64,000 nt of DNA, from assembly GCF_014764385.1 (NCBI RefSeq), contig NZ_CP061714.1:1984001-2048000 (forward strand). The letters are read 5' to 3'. How positions within the stretch are numbered: the first letter of the stretch is position 1; every line of letters starts with the position of its first letter. A program made the position numbers and the translations under genes. Below the pieces are notes generated by a model. It ran no database searches. It was not told the origin of the DNA and saw only the letters and a list, made by a program, of their open reading frames with translations. The stretch comes from Luteimonas sp. MC1825 (GTDB lineage Bacteria; Pseudomonadota; Gammaproteobacteria; Xanthomonadales; Xanthomonadaceae). Below are positions 21,025 to 30,644 of the stretch, in pieces.

Positions 21025-21160
21025 CGCTCTATCCGGATAAAGGGATCGGCGATTGTGGGGCGTGGCAGCGTCCCTGTCGACGCGCGCCACAGGATGACGT
21101 CGTTCCAGAAACGGAACGGGCGCCGAAGCGCCCGTCCAATTGCAATGCTGGTGCCGTGGA

Positions 21161-22171
21161 TCAGGCCACGCGGCTGGCGATCGCCTTGGCGAACGTCATG
21201 GTGGTGCCCTCGCCTCCCAGGTCCGGGGTCAGCGAATCGCGGGCCTCGAGCGTGGCCACGATGGCCGCGCGCAGGCGTGTCGCCTTCTCCGGCATGCCGA
21301 GATGGTCGAGCATCTGCGCGGCGCCGAGCAGCAGGGCGCAGGGGTTGGCGATGCCCTTGCCGGCGATGTCCGGGGCCGAGCCGTGCACCGCCTCGAAGAT
21401 CGCGGCATCGGCGCCGATGTTCGCACCGGGAGCCAGGCCGAGGCCACCGACCAGGCCGGCGCACAGGTCGGAAATGATGTCGCCGAACAGGTTGGTGGTC
21501 ACGATGACGTCGAACTGCTCCGGGCGCATCACCAGCTGCATGCAGGTGTTGTCCACGATCATCTCGTTGCATTCGATGTCGGGGTACAGCGCGGCCACTT
21601 CGCGGGCAACGTTCAGGAACAGGCCCGAGGTGGACTTCAGGATGTTCGCCTTGTGCACAACGGTGACCTTCTTGCGACCGGTGCGGCGCGCCAGCTCGAA
21701 CGCGTAGCGCACGATGCGCTCCGACCCCTTGCGCGTGGTGCGCGTGATCGAGATGGCGCTGGAGCCGTCGGCCGCAGTCTCCTGGCCTTCGGCGCTGTAC
21801 GCACCCTCGGTGTTCTCGCGCACCGTGACCACGTCGACGCCTTCGCTGAAGCGCGAACGGGTGTTGGGGAAGGACGTTGCCGGGCGCACGTTGGCGTACA
21901 GGTCGAACCGCCGGCGCAGCTCGACGTTGATCGACGAGAAGCCGCCGCCCACCGGGGTGGTCAGCGGGCTCTTCAGCGCCACGCGGTTCCTGCCGATGGA
22001 GTCGAGCGTGGCCTGCGGCAGCAGCTCGCCGTGCTTTTCCAGCGCGACCAGGCCGGCGTCGGCTTCTTCGTAGACAAGGTCGAGGTCCATCGCCTCGAGC
22101 ACGAGCAGGGTGGCGTCCATGATCTCCGGGCCGATACCGTCGCCGCGGATGACCGTGATGGTGTGGGTCAT
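21161..22171 (-). CDS. NAD-type isocitrate dehydrogenase (IMDH/ICDH family)
   Basis: A 336-residue beta-decarboxylating dehydrogenase that would oxidise isocitrate to 2-oxoglutarate in the TCA cycle. TVIRGDGIGPEI opens the protein, SPLTTPVGGGFSSINVEL and RRRFDLYANVRP form the substrate site, VTVVHKANILK carries the catalytic Lys, and NLFGDIISDLCAGLVGG the metal-binding Asp residues. The ANVRP context and GANIGADAAIFEAVHGSAPDIAGK favour the NAD-type isocitrate enzyme known from xanthomonads over 3-isopropylmalate dehydrogenase. ATG 22171 is chosen; ATG 22186 is possible. Confidence 0.85.
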   Translation of the reverse strand: MTHTITVIRGDGIGPEIMDATLLVLEAMDLDLVYEEADAGLVALEKHGELLPQATLDSIGRNRVALKSPLTTPVGGGFSSINVELRRRFDLYANVRPATSFPNTRSRFSEGVDVVTVRENTEGAYSAEGQETAADGSSAISITRTTRKGSERIVRYAFELARRTGRKKVTVVHKANILKSTSGLFLNVAREVAALYPDIECNEMIVDNTCMQLVMRPEQFDVIVTTNLFGDIISDLCAGLVGGLGLAPGANIGADAAIFEAVHGSAPDIAGKGIANPCALLLGAAQMLDHLGMPEKATRLRAAIVATLEARDSLTPDLGGEGTTMTFAKAIASRVA

Positions 22172-22306
22172 TGTGTTGGGGTCCATGCAGGAAGACGCCG
22201 GGCGGGGGGCACGTGGCGTCGAGAGGCTTGAATCAGCAAGCAATTATGCCGCAAGCCGCGCTCGGCCGTGCGCTCCGAGGGCCGGACACCGCAGTCCGGC
22301 CACGCC

Positions 22307-22699
22307 TCAGTCGTGCACGTGCGGCCCGGCGACGGCCTCGCCGGCCTCCAGCCGGTCGAGGAAATCGACCGCGCGGCGCATGTGCGGGATCACGATGCTG
22401 CCGCCCACCACCAGCCCGACCGAGAACGCCTCGAACATCTCGTCGCGTCCCACCCCCGCCTCGCGGCACTGCGCCACGTGGTAGCTGATGCAGTCGTCGC
22501 AGCGCAGCACCAGTGACGCCACCAGGCCGAGCAGTTCCTTGGTCTTCACGTCCAGCGCGCCAGCCTGGTAGGTCTGGGTGTCGAGTGCGAAGAAGCGCCG
22601 CACCACCTGGTTGGGCTCGGCCAGAATCCGCTCGTTCATGCGCTGGCGGAAGGCGGTGAACTCGCGCAGGCGCGCGTCTTCGGCGGAATCCGTACTCAT
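22307..22699 (-). CDS. AhpD-like/carboxymuconolactone decarboxylase family protein
   Basis: A 130-residue alpha-helical protein of the AhpD-like superfamily. The redox motif RCDDCISYHV near residue 68 has both cysteines and the downstream His of the peroxidase-type members. This suggests a thiol reductant or alkylhydroperoxidase role, not proven. The ATG overlaps the glutaredoxin stop as ATGA, so the two thiol proteins are coupled. Confidence 0.8.
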   Translation of the reverse strand: MSTDSAEDARLREFTAFRQRMNERILAEPNQVVRRFFALDTQTYQAGALDVKTKELLGLVASLVLRCDDCISYHVAQCREAGVGRDEMFEAFSVGLVVGGSIVIPHMRRAVDFLDRLEAGEAVAGPHVHD

Positions 22700-22974
22700 G
22701 CGCCCTTCCCCGCCAGCAGCGGCTCCAGGCCGCCGGCGCGGTGCAGCGCCATCAGGTCGTCATAGCCGCCCACGTGCACGTCGCCGACGAAGATCTGCGG
22801 CACCGAGGTGCGGCGCGCCAGGGCGACCATCTTCTCGCGTTCGGCGGGATCGGTGTCGATGCGCACCTCTTTCCACTCCAGGCCCCGACTGCGCAGGAAG
22901 TTCTTGGCGGCCACGCAGTAGCCGCAGATGGCGCTGGTGTACAGGGTGATCTCGGGGGCGATGGACTCGTTCAA
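22696..22974 (-). CDS. grxC: Glutaredoxin 3 (GrxC-type)
   Basis: A 92-residue dithiol glutaredoxin reducing protein disulfides with glutathione in the cytoplasm. The active site ICGYCVAAK lies near residue 17, and TSVPQIFVGDVHVGGYDDL carries the cis-proline and glutathione-binding GG-D motif. The start is set at TTG 22974, preceded by GGAGAG at five bases and giving family length; an ATG at 23043 would add 23 residues unlike glutaredoxin. It is coupled to the AhpD-like gene. Confidence 0.88.
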   Translation of the reverse strand: MNESIAPEITLYTSAICGYCVAAKNFLRSRGLEWKEVRIDTDPAEREKMVALARRTSVPQIFVGDVHVGGYDDLMALHRAGGLEPLLAGKGA

Positions 22975-23189
22975 TGTGCTCTCCGGAAACTTGCGCGACG
23001 TGGTGCGGTCGATTGTGGGGGCAAGCGCCGCGATTTCCAGCACCCGCAGGGGTGGCGCGTGCCATCCGGCGCAGCCGGCCGGGATGGATTAACGTCGGAT
23101 TCACGCCCTGGGCGCCCCAGCCCACCATGCTGTCCGTCGCCGCTGCACGTTTCCAAAGCCGCCCTCCGCCCGACCGAGCCCCACGACCC

Positions 23190-24773
23190 ATGCGCCTGCT
23201 GTCCGCCACCACCGCCGTACTGGTCCTCGCACTCGCGGCCGGCCACGCCCCCGCACAGGAGCAGCGCCTGCCCGACATCGGCTCCTCCGCCGCCACCCTG
23301 CTCGGCCCGGCGCAACAGGAGGAATACGGCAGCATGCTTCTGGCGCAACTGCGCCACTACGGCTACGTGCTCGACGATCCGCTGGTCGACAGCTGGCTGC
23401 GCGGGCTCGGCAACCGGCTGTCGGCATCCAGTGACAGGCCGACGCAGGACTTCACCTTCTTCATGATGAAGGACCGGTCGGTCAACGCCTTCGCCACGCT
23501 CGGCGGCTACATCGGCACCAATGCCGGCCTGGTCCTGACCGCCGGCAGCGAGGACGAGGTCGCGGGGGTGCTCGCGCACGAGGTCGCCCATGTCACCCAG
23601 TCGCACGTGCTGCGCGGGGTGGAGCGTGCACAGCGCGACAGCGTGCCGATGCTGCTGGCGATGCTCGGCGCGATCGCGGTCGCCAGCCAGTCCGACAGCA
23701 GTTCCTCCGGCGAGGCCGCCATGGCCGCGGTCGCCAGTGCCCAGGGCTTGGCCTTGCAGCGGCAGATCGATTACACGCGCTCCAACGAATCGGAGGCCGA
23801 CCGGCTCGGCATGCGCACCCTGGCGCGCAGCGGCTACGACACGGCGGCGATGGCCCGGATGTTCGAGCGCATGCAGGCCCTGTCGCGCACCAACCAGGGG
23901 GGTGAACGCGAGCGCCTGCCCGACTACCTGCGCACCCACCCGGTCACGACCACCCGCATCAGCGAGGCGCGCCAGCTGGCCGAACAGCACGCAGCCGCGC
24001 CGGGCAACCCGGCGCTGGCCACCCGCGGGCTGGCCGGTGACAACCCGCTGCTGCCGCATGCGCTGCGCATCGGCACCCCGTCGGCCTCCACAGGCGACGG
24101 CCGTTTCGCGTGGGCCCGCGAGCGGCTGCGCGTGCTGAGCGCGGACACCCCGGCCGCGGCGATCGCGGAATACCAGCGCCTCGCGCGTGCGGCTGCCCTG
24201 GATGACGCGCAACGCTACGGGTTCGGCCTGGCGCAGCTGCTTGCCGGCAATGGCGCCGCGGCCGCAGGGGAGTTCGAGGCCCTCCTGCCAGCGCATGGCG
24301 ACGACACCTGGCTCGCCATCGGACTCGCCCAGGCCGACGCGCGCCGCGGGCGCCACGCCGCAGCGGACGCGCGTTTCGAGGCCCTGGTCCAGCGCATGCC
24401 GCGCAATCGCGCGGTGGTGCTTGCCTACGCCGAGATGCTTGGCGAACGGAACAATGCCGACGCCGGCCGCCGTGCCCAGGACATCCTGCGGCCGCTGCTC
24501 GGCAGCTCGAGCGAAGACCCGGTGTTCCAGCGCACCTTTGCGCGTGCCAGCGAGATCGCCGGCGACCCGGTCCGCGCCGGCGAGGCCTGGGCGGAATCGT
24601 CATTCCTCAACGGCCGCGCCGAAGCGGCCCTGATGCAGCTCAACACGCTGCGCCGCCGCGAGGACCTCGACTATTACGCACGCGCCCGCATCGACGCGCG
24701 CATCGCCGCGATCACCCCGATCGTGCTCGAGCTGCAGCGCCAGGGAATCCGCGACCCCGATCTGCGCCGCTGA
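23190..24773 (+). CDS. bepA: BepA-like periplasmic M48 metalloprotease with TPR domain
   Basis: A 527-residue exported zinc protease. The signal peptide (residues 1-22) ends at APAQ. The zinc motif HEVAH lies near residue 131, with the third ligand Glu in SNESEADRLGM near 203. The C-terminal half consists of TPR-like helices (about residues 320-520). In E. coli, BepA degrades stalled or misassembled outer-membrane proteins such as LptD at the BAM complex; the same role is inferred. ATG 23190 is chosen because it begins the signal peptide. Confidence 0.88.
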   Translation: MRLLSATTAVLVLALAAGHAPAQEQRLPDIGSSAATLLGPAQQEEYGSMLLAQLRHYGYVLDDPLVDSWLRGLGNRLSASSDRPTQDFTFFMMKDRSVNAFATLGGYIGTNAGLVLTAGSEDEVAGVLAHEVAHVTQSHVLRGVERAQRDSVPMLLAMLGAIAVASQSDSSSSGEAAMAAVASAQGLALQRQIDYTRSNESEADRLGMRTLARSGYDTAAMARMFERMQALSRTNQGGERERLPDYLRTHPVTTTRISEARQLAEQHAAAPGNPALATRGLAGDNPLLPHALRIGTPSASTGDGRFAWARERLRVLSADTPAAAIAEYQRLARAAALDDAQRYGFGLAQLLAGNGAAAAGEFEALLPAHGDDTWLAIGLAQADARRGRHAAADARFEALVQRMPRNRAVVLAYAEMLGERNNADAGRRAQDILRPLLGSSSEDPVFQRTFARASEIAGDPVRAGEAWAESSFLNGRAEAALMQLNTLRRREDLDYYARARIDARIAAITPIVLELQRQGIRDPDLRR

Positions 24774-24798
24774 GGAAGGCCCGGCCGCCCCGGCGCCG

Positions 24799-24831
24799 TG
24801 TCACCAAACCGTCACCAAACCGTCGTCTAAT
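24799..24831 (+). promoter_or_regulatory. Pho box (PhoB binding site) upstream of phoB
   Basis: Three head-to-tail 11-base units: TGTCACCAAAC, CGTCACCAAAC and CGTCGTCTAAT. The 11-base periodicity with a TGTCA-like half and a following A-rich part is that of PhoB operators, implying autoregulation under phosphate starvation. Confidence 0.8.
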
Positions 24832-24863
24832 GCTTGCGTCCCCCCTCCGCGAGCCGTGAACGC

Positions 24864-25553
24864 GTGCAAAAGCGCATCCTCATCGTCGACGACGAGCCGG
24901 CCATCCGCGACATGGTTGCCTTCGCGCTCCGCAAGGGCGATTACGACCCGGTCCACGCCGGCGATGCCCGACAGGCCCAGGAAGCGATCGTGGACCGCGT
25001 GCCAGACCTGATCCTGCTCGACTGGATGCTGCCCGGCACCAGCGGCATCGAGCTGGCACGGCGCTGGCGGCGCGAGCCGCTGACGCGCGACGTGCCGATC
25101 ATCATGCTGACCGCGCGCGGCGAGGAGAATGACCGCGTCGGCGGCCTGGAAGCCGGCGTCGACGACTACGTGGTCAAGCCATTCTCCTCGCGTGAACTGC
25201 TCGCCCGGATCCGCGCGGTGATGCGCCGCTCGCGCGAGGACGACGAGGACGGCAGCGTCCACGTCGGCGGACTGCGCATCGACGGCGCCGCCCATCGCGT
25301 GTTCGCCGGCGCCGAACCGGTCGCGATCGGGCCCACCGAATACCGCCTGCTGCATTTCTTCATGACCCATCCCGACCGGGTGTACTCGCGCTCGCAGCTG
25401 CTCGACCATGTCTGGGGCGGCAGCGTCTATGTCGAGGAGCGTACGGTCGACGTGCATATCCGCCGCCTTCGCAAGACGCTGGAACCGGTCAGCCTCGATG
25501 CCATGGTGCAGACGGTGCGTGGCGCGGGTTACCGATTCTCCGCCTCCGTCTAG
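24864..25553 (+). CDS. phoB: Phosphate regulon response regulator PhoB
   Basis: A 229-residue OmpR-family regulator that activates phosphate-starvation genes. The receiver domain has acidic DDE at residues 9-11, phosphoacceptor Asp in [10 protein letters not shown] near 53, and KPFSS near 105. The winged-helix domain includes [20 protein letters not shown] at 24864 gives exactly the E. coli PhoB length; the TTG 30 bases upstream extends the protein without similarity. A Pho box lies directly upstream and phoR follows within 10 bases. Confidence 0.95.
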   Translation: MQKRILIVDDEPAIRDMVAFALRKGDYDPVHAGDARQAQEAIVDRVPDLILLDWMLPGTSGIELARRWRREPLTRDVPIIMLTARGEENDRVGGLEAGVDDYVVKPFSSRELLARIRAVMRRSREDDEDGSVHVGGLRIDGAAHRVFAGAEPVAIGPTEYRLLHFFMTHPDRVYSRSQLLDHVWGGSVYVEERTVDVHIRRLRKTLEPVSLDAMVQTVRGAGYRFSASV

Positions 25554-25562
25554 ACTGGCGGC

Positions 25563-26915
25563 ATGCCGCCCACCGCAAAATCCGCCTGGCTGCGCACCCT
25601 GGCCACCCTGGCCACGGTGCTCGCGGGCGCGCTTGCCCTCGGGTTCGCGGTCGGCAAGCCCTGGCCGGCGCTCGCGCTAACGGCGCTGGCGCTGCTGGCC
25701 GGCCATGTGCTGCGCTTGCGCCGCCTGCTGACGCGCGTGGACACCCGCCAGCGCATGCCACCGCCGGGCCACGGCCGCGGCACCTGGAGCGAGGTGGAAC
25801 GCCTGCTGCACCGTCGACGCCAGGATGCCCGCACGCGTGACCGGCGGCTGGTCGAAATGCTGCGGGCCTACCGTACCGTGGCCGCGGTGCTGCCGGACGC
25901 GCTGGTGATCGTGGACCGCAACAGCCAGCGGCTGCTCTGGTCGAACAGCGCCGCGACCACCCTGCTCGGCCTCGATTACCCGCGCGACCAGGGGGCGAGC
26001 ATCAGCGAACGGCTGCAGCCGCTGCCGATGGCGCGCTGGCTCAGCGCCGGCCGCCATGCGGAGCCGATGTTCGACGTCGCCTCGCCCGTCGATGCCGGCG
26101 TGCGCCTCAGCTTGCGCCTGATCCCCTATTCCGACTCGCTGTGGCTGCTGGTCGCGCGCGACGTGGGCAAGATGGTGCGCCTCGAGCAGATGCGTCGCGA
26201 CTTCGTCGCCAATGTCTCGCACGAACTGCGCACCCCGCTGACCGTGGTGCACGGTTACCTGGACATGTTCGACCCGGAGGACAACCCGGAATGGGCTCCG
26301 ATGCTGGAGGAAATGCGCAGGCAGTCGCAGCGCATGACCCAGCTGGTCGAGGACCTGCTGACCCTGTCGCGGCTGGAAGCCCAGGAGGCGCTGCCGGACG
26401 AGCCCGTGTCGATGGCATCGATGCTGGCCACGCTGCGGCGCGAGGCCGAGGCGCTCAGCAAGGGCCGCCACGTGATCACGGTCGAGGACCATGCCGGTGT
26501 CGACCTGGCGGGCTCCACCCGGGAACTGCACAGCGCGTTCTCGAACCTCGTGGCCAACGCCGTGCGCTATACGCCCAGCGGTGGCGCGATCTCGATCGGG
26601 TTCATGCGCAACGCGGAGGGTGGCGCGGATCTCGCAGTGCGCGACAGCGGCTACGGCATCCCGGCCGACCACCTTCCGCGACTGACCGAACGCTTCTACC
26701 GCGTCTCCACCAGCCGCACGCGCGAGACCGGCGGCACCGGCCTGGGGCTCGCGATCGCCAAGCACGTGCTGCAGCTGCACCAGGCCCGCCTCGGCATCGA
26801 GAGCGAGGTCGGGCGCGGCAGCACGTTCACCTGCCACTTCGTCGCCGCGCGCATCGTCGAGCGCGACGACGACGACCACCACGGAGAACAGCGCGCCCAT
26901 GAGCACGCCCGGTAA
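25563..26915 (+). CDS. phoR: Phosphate regulon sensor histidine kinase PhoR
   Basis: A 450-residue membrane kinase. Two hydrophobic segments lie at about residues 10-50. A PAS-like region (VLPDALVIVDRN) is followed by the H-box FVANVSHELRTPLTVVHGY near 220, the N-box AFSNLVANAVRYTP and the G boxes DSGYGIP and GTGLGLAIAKH. It phosphorylates PhoB and takes its phosphate signal from the Pst/PhoU system in relatives. The last 17 bases overlap ppk. Confidence 0.95.
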   Translation: MPPTAKSAWLRTLATLATVLAGALALGFAVGKPWPALALTALALLAGHVLRLRRLLTRVDTRQRMPPPGHGRGTWSEVERLLHRRRQDARTRDRRLVEMLRAYRTVAAVLPDALVIVDRNSQRLLWSNSAATTLLGLDYPRDQGASISERLQPLPMARWLSAGRHAEPMFDVASPVDAGVRLSLRLIPYSDSLWLLVARDVGKMVRLEQMRRDFVANVSHELRTPLTVVHGYLDMFDPEDNPEWAPMLEEMRRQSQRMTQLVEDLLTLSRLEAQEALPDEPVSMASMLATLRREAEALSKGRHVITVEDHAGVDLAGSTRELHSAFSNLVANAVRYTPSGGAISIGFMRNAEGGADLAVRDSGYGIPADHLPRLTERFYRVSTSRTRETGGTGLGLAIAKHVLQLHQARLGIESEVGRGSTFTCHFVAARIVERDDDDHHGEQRAHEHAR

Positions 26916-29070
26916 GACGCCCAGGCGGCGCGCAAGCGCGCCCCGGTCCAACAAGCTGGCGACCTCGACGCAGGCCCCGGCGCCCGTTGACACGCAGGGC
27001 ACCCAGGAGCAGTCCGACGCCGACCCGCTGCGCGATCCGGCCCTGTACCTCAACCGCGAGCTGTCGCAGCTGGACTTCAACTTCCGGGTCCTCGCCCAGG
27101 CGCAGGACGCGTCCATGCCGTTGCTGGAACGGCTGCGCTTCCTGTGCATCTCGTGCACCAACCTCGACGAGTTCTTCGAGATCCGCGCCGCCACCGTGCG
27201 CCATGCGCAGGACTTCGACATGCCGCTTCCGGTCGATGGGCTGGCACCGGCCACCGTGCTCAGGCGCATCCACGAACGCACCGCGGACCTCGTGGACGCG
27301 CAATACCAGTGCTGGAACGACGTGCTGCGCCCGGCGCTGGCCGACGCCGGCGTGCGCGTGCTGTCGCGCGACACCTGGAACACGCGCCAGAAGCGCTGGC
27401 TGCGCGCGTATTTCCGCGAGGAGATCCTGCCGGTGCTGTCGCCGCTCGGACTCGACCCGTCGCATCCGTTTCCGAAAATCCTCAACAAGTCGCTGAACCT
27501 GGTGGTGGTGCTGAAGGGCAAGGATGCATTCGGGCGCAGCGGGCACCTGGCGATCGTGCGCGCACCGCGCTCGCTGCCGCGCATCATCCGCCTGCCCGAA
27601 CGCGTATCCGGCGGCGAGCACGACTTCGTGTTCCTGTCGGCGATGCTGTCGGAGTTCGTCGACGACCTGTTCCCGGGCATGACGGTGAAAGGGGCGTACC
27701 AGTTCCGGGTCACCCGCAACTCGGAGTTGATCGTCGACGAGGACGAGATCGAGAACCTCGCGCTGGCGCTGCGCGACGAGCTGGTCGGCCGCGGCTACCT
27801 GCGCGCGATGCGCCTGGAGATCGCCTCCGATTGCCCCAAGCCGATCGTCGAGGGCCTGCTGCGCAACTTCGACCTGCCCGAAAACGCGGTGTACCGCATC
27901 AACGGGCCGGTCAACCTCAACCGCGTGATCCAGGTGTACAACGAGGTCGACCGCCCGGAACTGAAATTCCCCGCGTTCCAGCCGCGGCAGCTGTCGGGCG
28001 GTGACGCGATGTTCGAGCGCATCGCCGCGGGCGACGTGCTCCTGCACCACCCCTTCGACGCGTTCACGCCGGTACTGGAACTGCTCAAGCAGGCATCCAC
28101 CGACCCGGGCGTGCTGGCGATCAAGCAGACGCTGTACCGCACCGGCAAGGACTCGGCGATCGTCGAGCACCTGGTGCAGGCGGCGCGCAACGGCAAGGAC
28201 GTCACGGTGGTGGTCGAGCTGCGGGCGCGCTTCGACGAGGAGGCCAACCTCGGCCTGGCCGACCGCCTGCAGGACGCCGGGGTGCAGGTGGTGTACGGGG
28301 TGGTCGGCTACAAGACCCACGCCAAGATGCTGCTGGTGGTACGCCGCGAGGGCAAGCGCATGCGTCGCTACGTGCACATGGGCACCGGCAATTACCACAG
28401 CGGCACCGCGCGCGCGTACACCGACATCGGGCTGCTCACCGCCGACCCCGGGATCGGCAGCGACGTGCACCAGATCTTCCAGCAGATTTCCGGGTTGGCG
28501 CCGGCGATCCGGCTCAAGCGCCTGCTGCAATCGCCGTTCACCCTGCACGCGGGCGTGATGGCGCGCATCGAGCGCGAGGCCGGCTTCGCGCAGGACGGGC
28601 GCGCGGGCCGCATCATCGCCAAGATGAACGCCTTGAACGAGCCGCAGGTGGTGCGTGCGCTGTATGCCGCTTCGCAGGCCGGCGTGCAGATCGACCTGAT
28701 CGTGCGCGGTGCATGCACCCTGCGCCCGGGAATCCCGGGCGTTTCCGACAACATCCGCGTGCGCTCCATCGTCGGCCGCTTCCTCGAGCACAGCCGCGTG
28801 TACTGGTTCGGCAACGACGGCGCGCCGGAAACCTTCTGTGCCAGCGCCGACTGGCTGGAGCGCAACCTGCTGCGCCGCGTTGAAACCTGCTTCCCCATCA
28901 TCGACCCGGTGATCGCCGAACGCGTGCGCCGGGAAACGCTCGAGAACTACCTTGCCGACAACACCACTGCCTGGGAGCTGCAGGACGATGGCAGCTACCG
29001 CCAGCTCGCGCCCGCGGAGGGCGAGCCGCCACATTCCGCGCAGGCGGCACTGATGGCGGGGACCGGATGA
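26899..29070 (+). CDS. ppk1: Polyphosphate kinase 1
   Basis: A 723-residue enzyme that reversibly makes long-chain polyphosphate from ATP. The N-domain starts at YLNRELSQLDFNFRVLAQ near residue 50, and the two phospholipase-D-like C-terminal domains contain GYKTHAKMLLVVRR (phosphohistidine region) and HMGTGNYHSGTARAYTDIGLL. The N-terminal 45 residues are a basic, low-complexity extension. It overlaps phoR upstream and ppx downstream, so phosphate sensing and polyphosphate turnover appear to be one transcription unit. Confidence 0.96.
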   Translation: MSTPGKTPRRRASAPRSNKLATSTQAPAPVDTQGTQEQSDADPLRDPALYLNRELSQLDFNFRVLAQAQDASMPLLERLRFLCISCTNLDEFFEIRAATVRHAQDFDMPLPVDGLAPATVLRRIHERTADLVDAQYQCWNDVLRPALADAGVRVLSRDTWNTRQKRWLRAYFREEILPVLSPLGLDPSHPFPKILNKSLNLVVVLKGKDAFGRSGHLAIVRAPRSLPRIIRLPERVSGGEHDFVFLSAMLSEFVDDLFPGMTVKGAYQFRVTRNSELIVDEDEIENLALALRDELVGRGYLRAMRLEIASDCPKPIVEGLLRNFDLPENAVYRINGPVNLNRVIQVYNEVDRPELKFPAFQPRQLSGGDAMFERIAAGDVLLHHPFDAFTPVLELLKQASTDPGVLAIKQTLYRTGKDSAIVEHLVQAARNGKDVTVVVELRARFDEEANLGLADRLQDAGVQVVYGVVGYKTHAKMLLVVRREGKRMRRYVHMGTGNYHSGTARAYTDIGLLTADPGIGSDVHQIFQQISGLAPAIRLKRLLQSPFTLHAGVMARIEREAGFAQDGRAGRIIAKMNALNEPQVVRALYAASQAGVQIDLIVRGACTLRPGIPGVSDNIRVRSIVGRFLEHSRVYWFGNDGAPETFCASADWLERNLLRRVETCFPIIDPVIAERVRRETLENYLADNTTAWELQDDGSYRQLAPAEGEPPHSAQAALMAGTG

Positions 29071-30605
29071 TGAACGACACGCGCGCATCGGCCACCGCCT
29101 CGCAATCGCAGCCGCTGGAGGACGGCGACATGCTGGCGGCCATCGACCTCGGCTCGAACAGCTACCACATGGTCGTTGCGCGCTACACGCTGGGCCAGCT
29201 GCGCGTCGTCGACCGCCTGCGCGAGACCGTGCGCATGGCCGAAGGACTCGATGCCAAGGGCGGGCTGGTCACCGAGGTGCGCCAGCGCGCCCTGCAATGC
29301 CTGGCGCGTTTCGGCCAGCGCATCCGCGATATCCCCCCGCACCGCGTGCGCGCCATCGCCACCAATACCGTGCGCCGCCTCGCCGCGCCGCAGGCGTTCC
29401 TGATGCCTGCCGAGACCGCGCTCGGCCATGCGATCGAGGTCGTGGCCGGCCGCGAGGAGGCGCGCCTGGTCTACCTCGGCGTAGCACACGCGCAGCCGCC
29501 CAAGAACGACCAGCGCCGGCTGGTGATCGACGTCGGCGGCGGCTCGACCGAATGCATCATCGGCCGCGGATTCACCACCATCGAACGCGAGAGCGTGCAG
29601 GTCGGGTCGATCGCCACCACGCGCCGCTTCTTCTCCAACGGCCGCCTGTCACGGCGCAAATGGCGCGATGCCCTGATCGAGGTCTCCGCCGAATTCCAGC
29701 AGTTCGCCAGCGCCTACCGCAGCCTCGGCTGGCACGAAGCGATCGGCACATCGGGCACCAGCAAGGCGATCGGCGAGATCTGCGCCACCATGAAGCTCAC
29801 CAAGGGCGCGATCACCGCCGAGGCCCTGGCCACCGTGCGCGAGCGGCTGCTGCGCGCAGAGCTCATCGACGACATCGACCTGCCGTCGCTGTCGGCCGAC
29901 CGTCGCCCGATCATCGCCGGCGGACTGCTCGCACTGGAAGCCGCGTTCGACACGCTCGGGCTGCAGCGCATGATGGTCAGCAAAGCCGCGCTGCGCGAGG
30001 GCGTGCTGTACGACATGCTGGGACGCGCCGGCGATGCCGATCCGCGCGAGGCGTCGATCGCGGCACTGGTGCTCCGCTATGGCATCGACCAGGCGCAGGG
30101 CGCACGGGTCGCGGCCACGGCCCTGGCGTTGTTCGACCAGGTCGCGGCGGCGTGGTCGCTGTCGCCCGACGACCGGCTGATGCTGGACTGGGCCGCACAG
30201 CTGCACGAGCTGGGGCTCTCCATCGCGCACAGCCAGTACCAGGTGCACGGCGCCTACGTGGTCGAGTATTCCGACATCGCCGGCTTCTCGCGCCAGGAGC
30301 AGCAGTTCCTGGCGGCGCTGGTGCGCACGCATCGGCGCAAGGTCCCGAAGTCGGCGTTCGAGGCACTTCCCGACCGCCTGTTGCCCGAGGCGCGGCGCCT
30401 GGCGATCCTGCTGCGCCTGGCGGTCCTGCTGCACCGCGGCCACGAAGAAGCCCATATCCCGGGCCTGCGCGTGGTCGCCGAAGGCAGCATGCTGTCGCTG
30501 GACCTCCCGACGCGCTGGCTCGGCGAGCGTCCGCTGCTGCAGGCCGACCTGGACGGCGAGCCGGGCGAGATCGGCGCCCTCGGCATCGTGTTCCGGATGG
30601 GCTGA
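29067..30605 (+). CDS. ppx: Exopolyphosphatase
   Basis: A 512-residue Ppx/GppA-family hydrolase. The ASKHA-fold motifs AAIDLGSNSYHMVVARY near residue 24 and VIDVGGGSTECIIG near 152 form the phosphate-binding loops, and the C-terminal helical domain from about 320 has HELGLSIAHSQYQVHGAY. It releases terminal phosphate from polyphosphate; GppA activity on pppGpp cannot be excluded by sequence. The start overlaps the ppk1 stop by four bases (ATGA); two ATGs are adjacent. Confidence 0.94.
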   Translation: MMNDTRASATASQSQPLEDGDMLAAIDLGSNSYHMVVARYTLGQLRVVDRLRETVRMAEGLDAKGGLVTEVRQRALQCLARFGQRIRDIPPHRVRAIATNTVRRLAAPQAFLMPAETALGHAIEVVAGREEARLVYLGVAHAQPPKNDQRRLVIDVGGGSTECIIGRGFTTIERESVQVGSIATTRRFFSNGRLSRRKWRDALIEVSAEFQQFASAYRSLGWHEAIGTSGTSKAIGEICATMKLTKGAITAEALATVRERLLRAELIDDIDLPSLSADRRPIIAGGLLALEAAFDTLGLQRMMVSKAALREGVLYDMLGRAGDADPREASIAALVLRYGIDQAQGARVAATALALFDQVAAAWSLSPDDRLMLDWAAQLHELGLSIAHSQYQVHGAYVVEYSDIAGFSRQEQQFLAALVRTHRRKVPKSAFEALPDRLLPEARRLAILLRLAVLLHRGHEEAHIPGLRVVAEGSMLSLDLPTRWLGERPLLQADLDGEPGEIGALGIVFRMG

Positions 30606-30644
30606 AGCGTGGCGCGGGAGCCGCGTGCGGCGCTTGCGCGCCGA

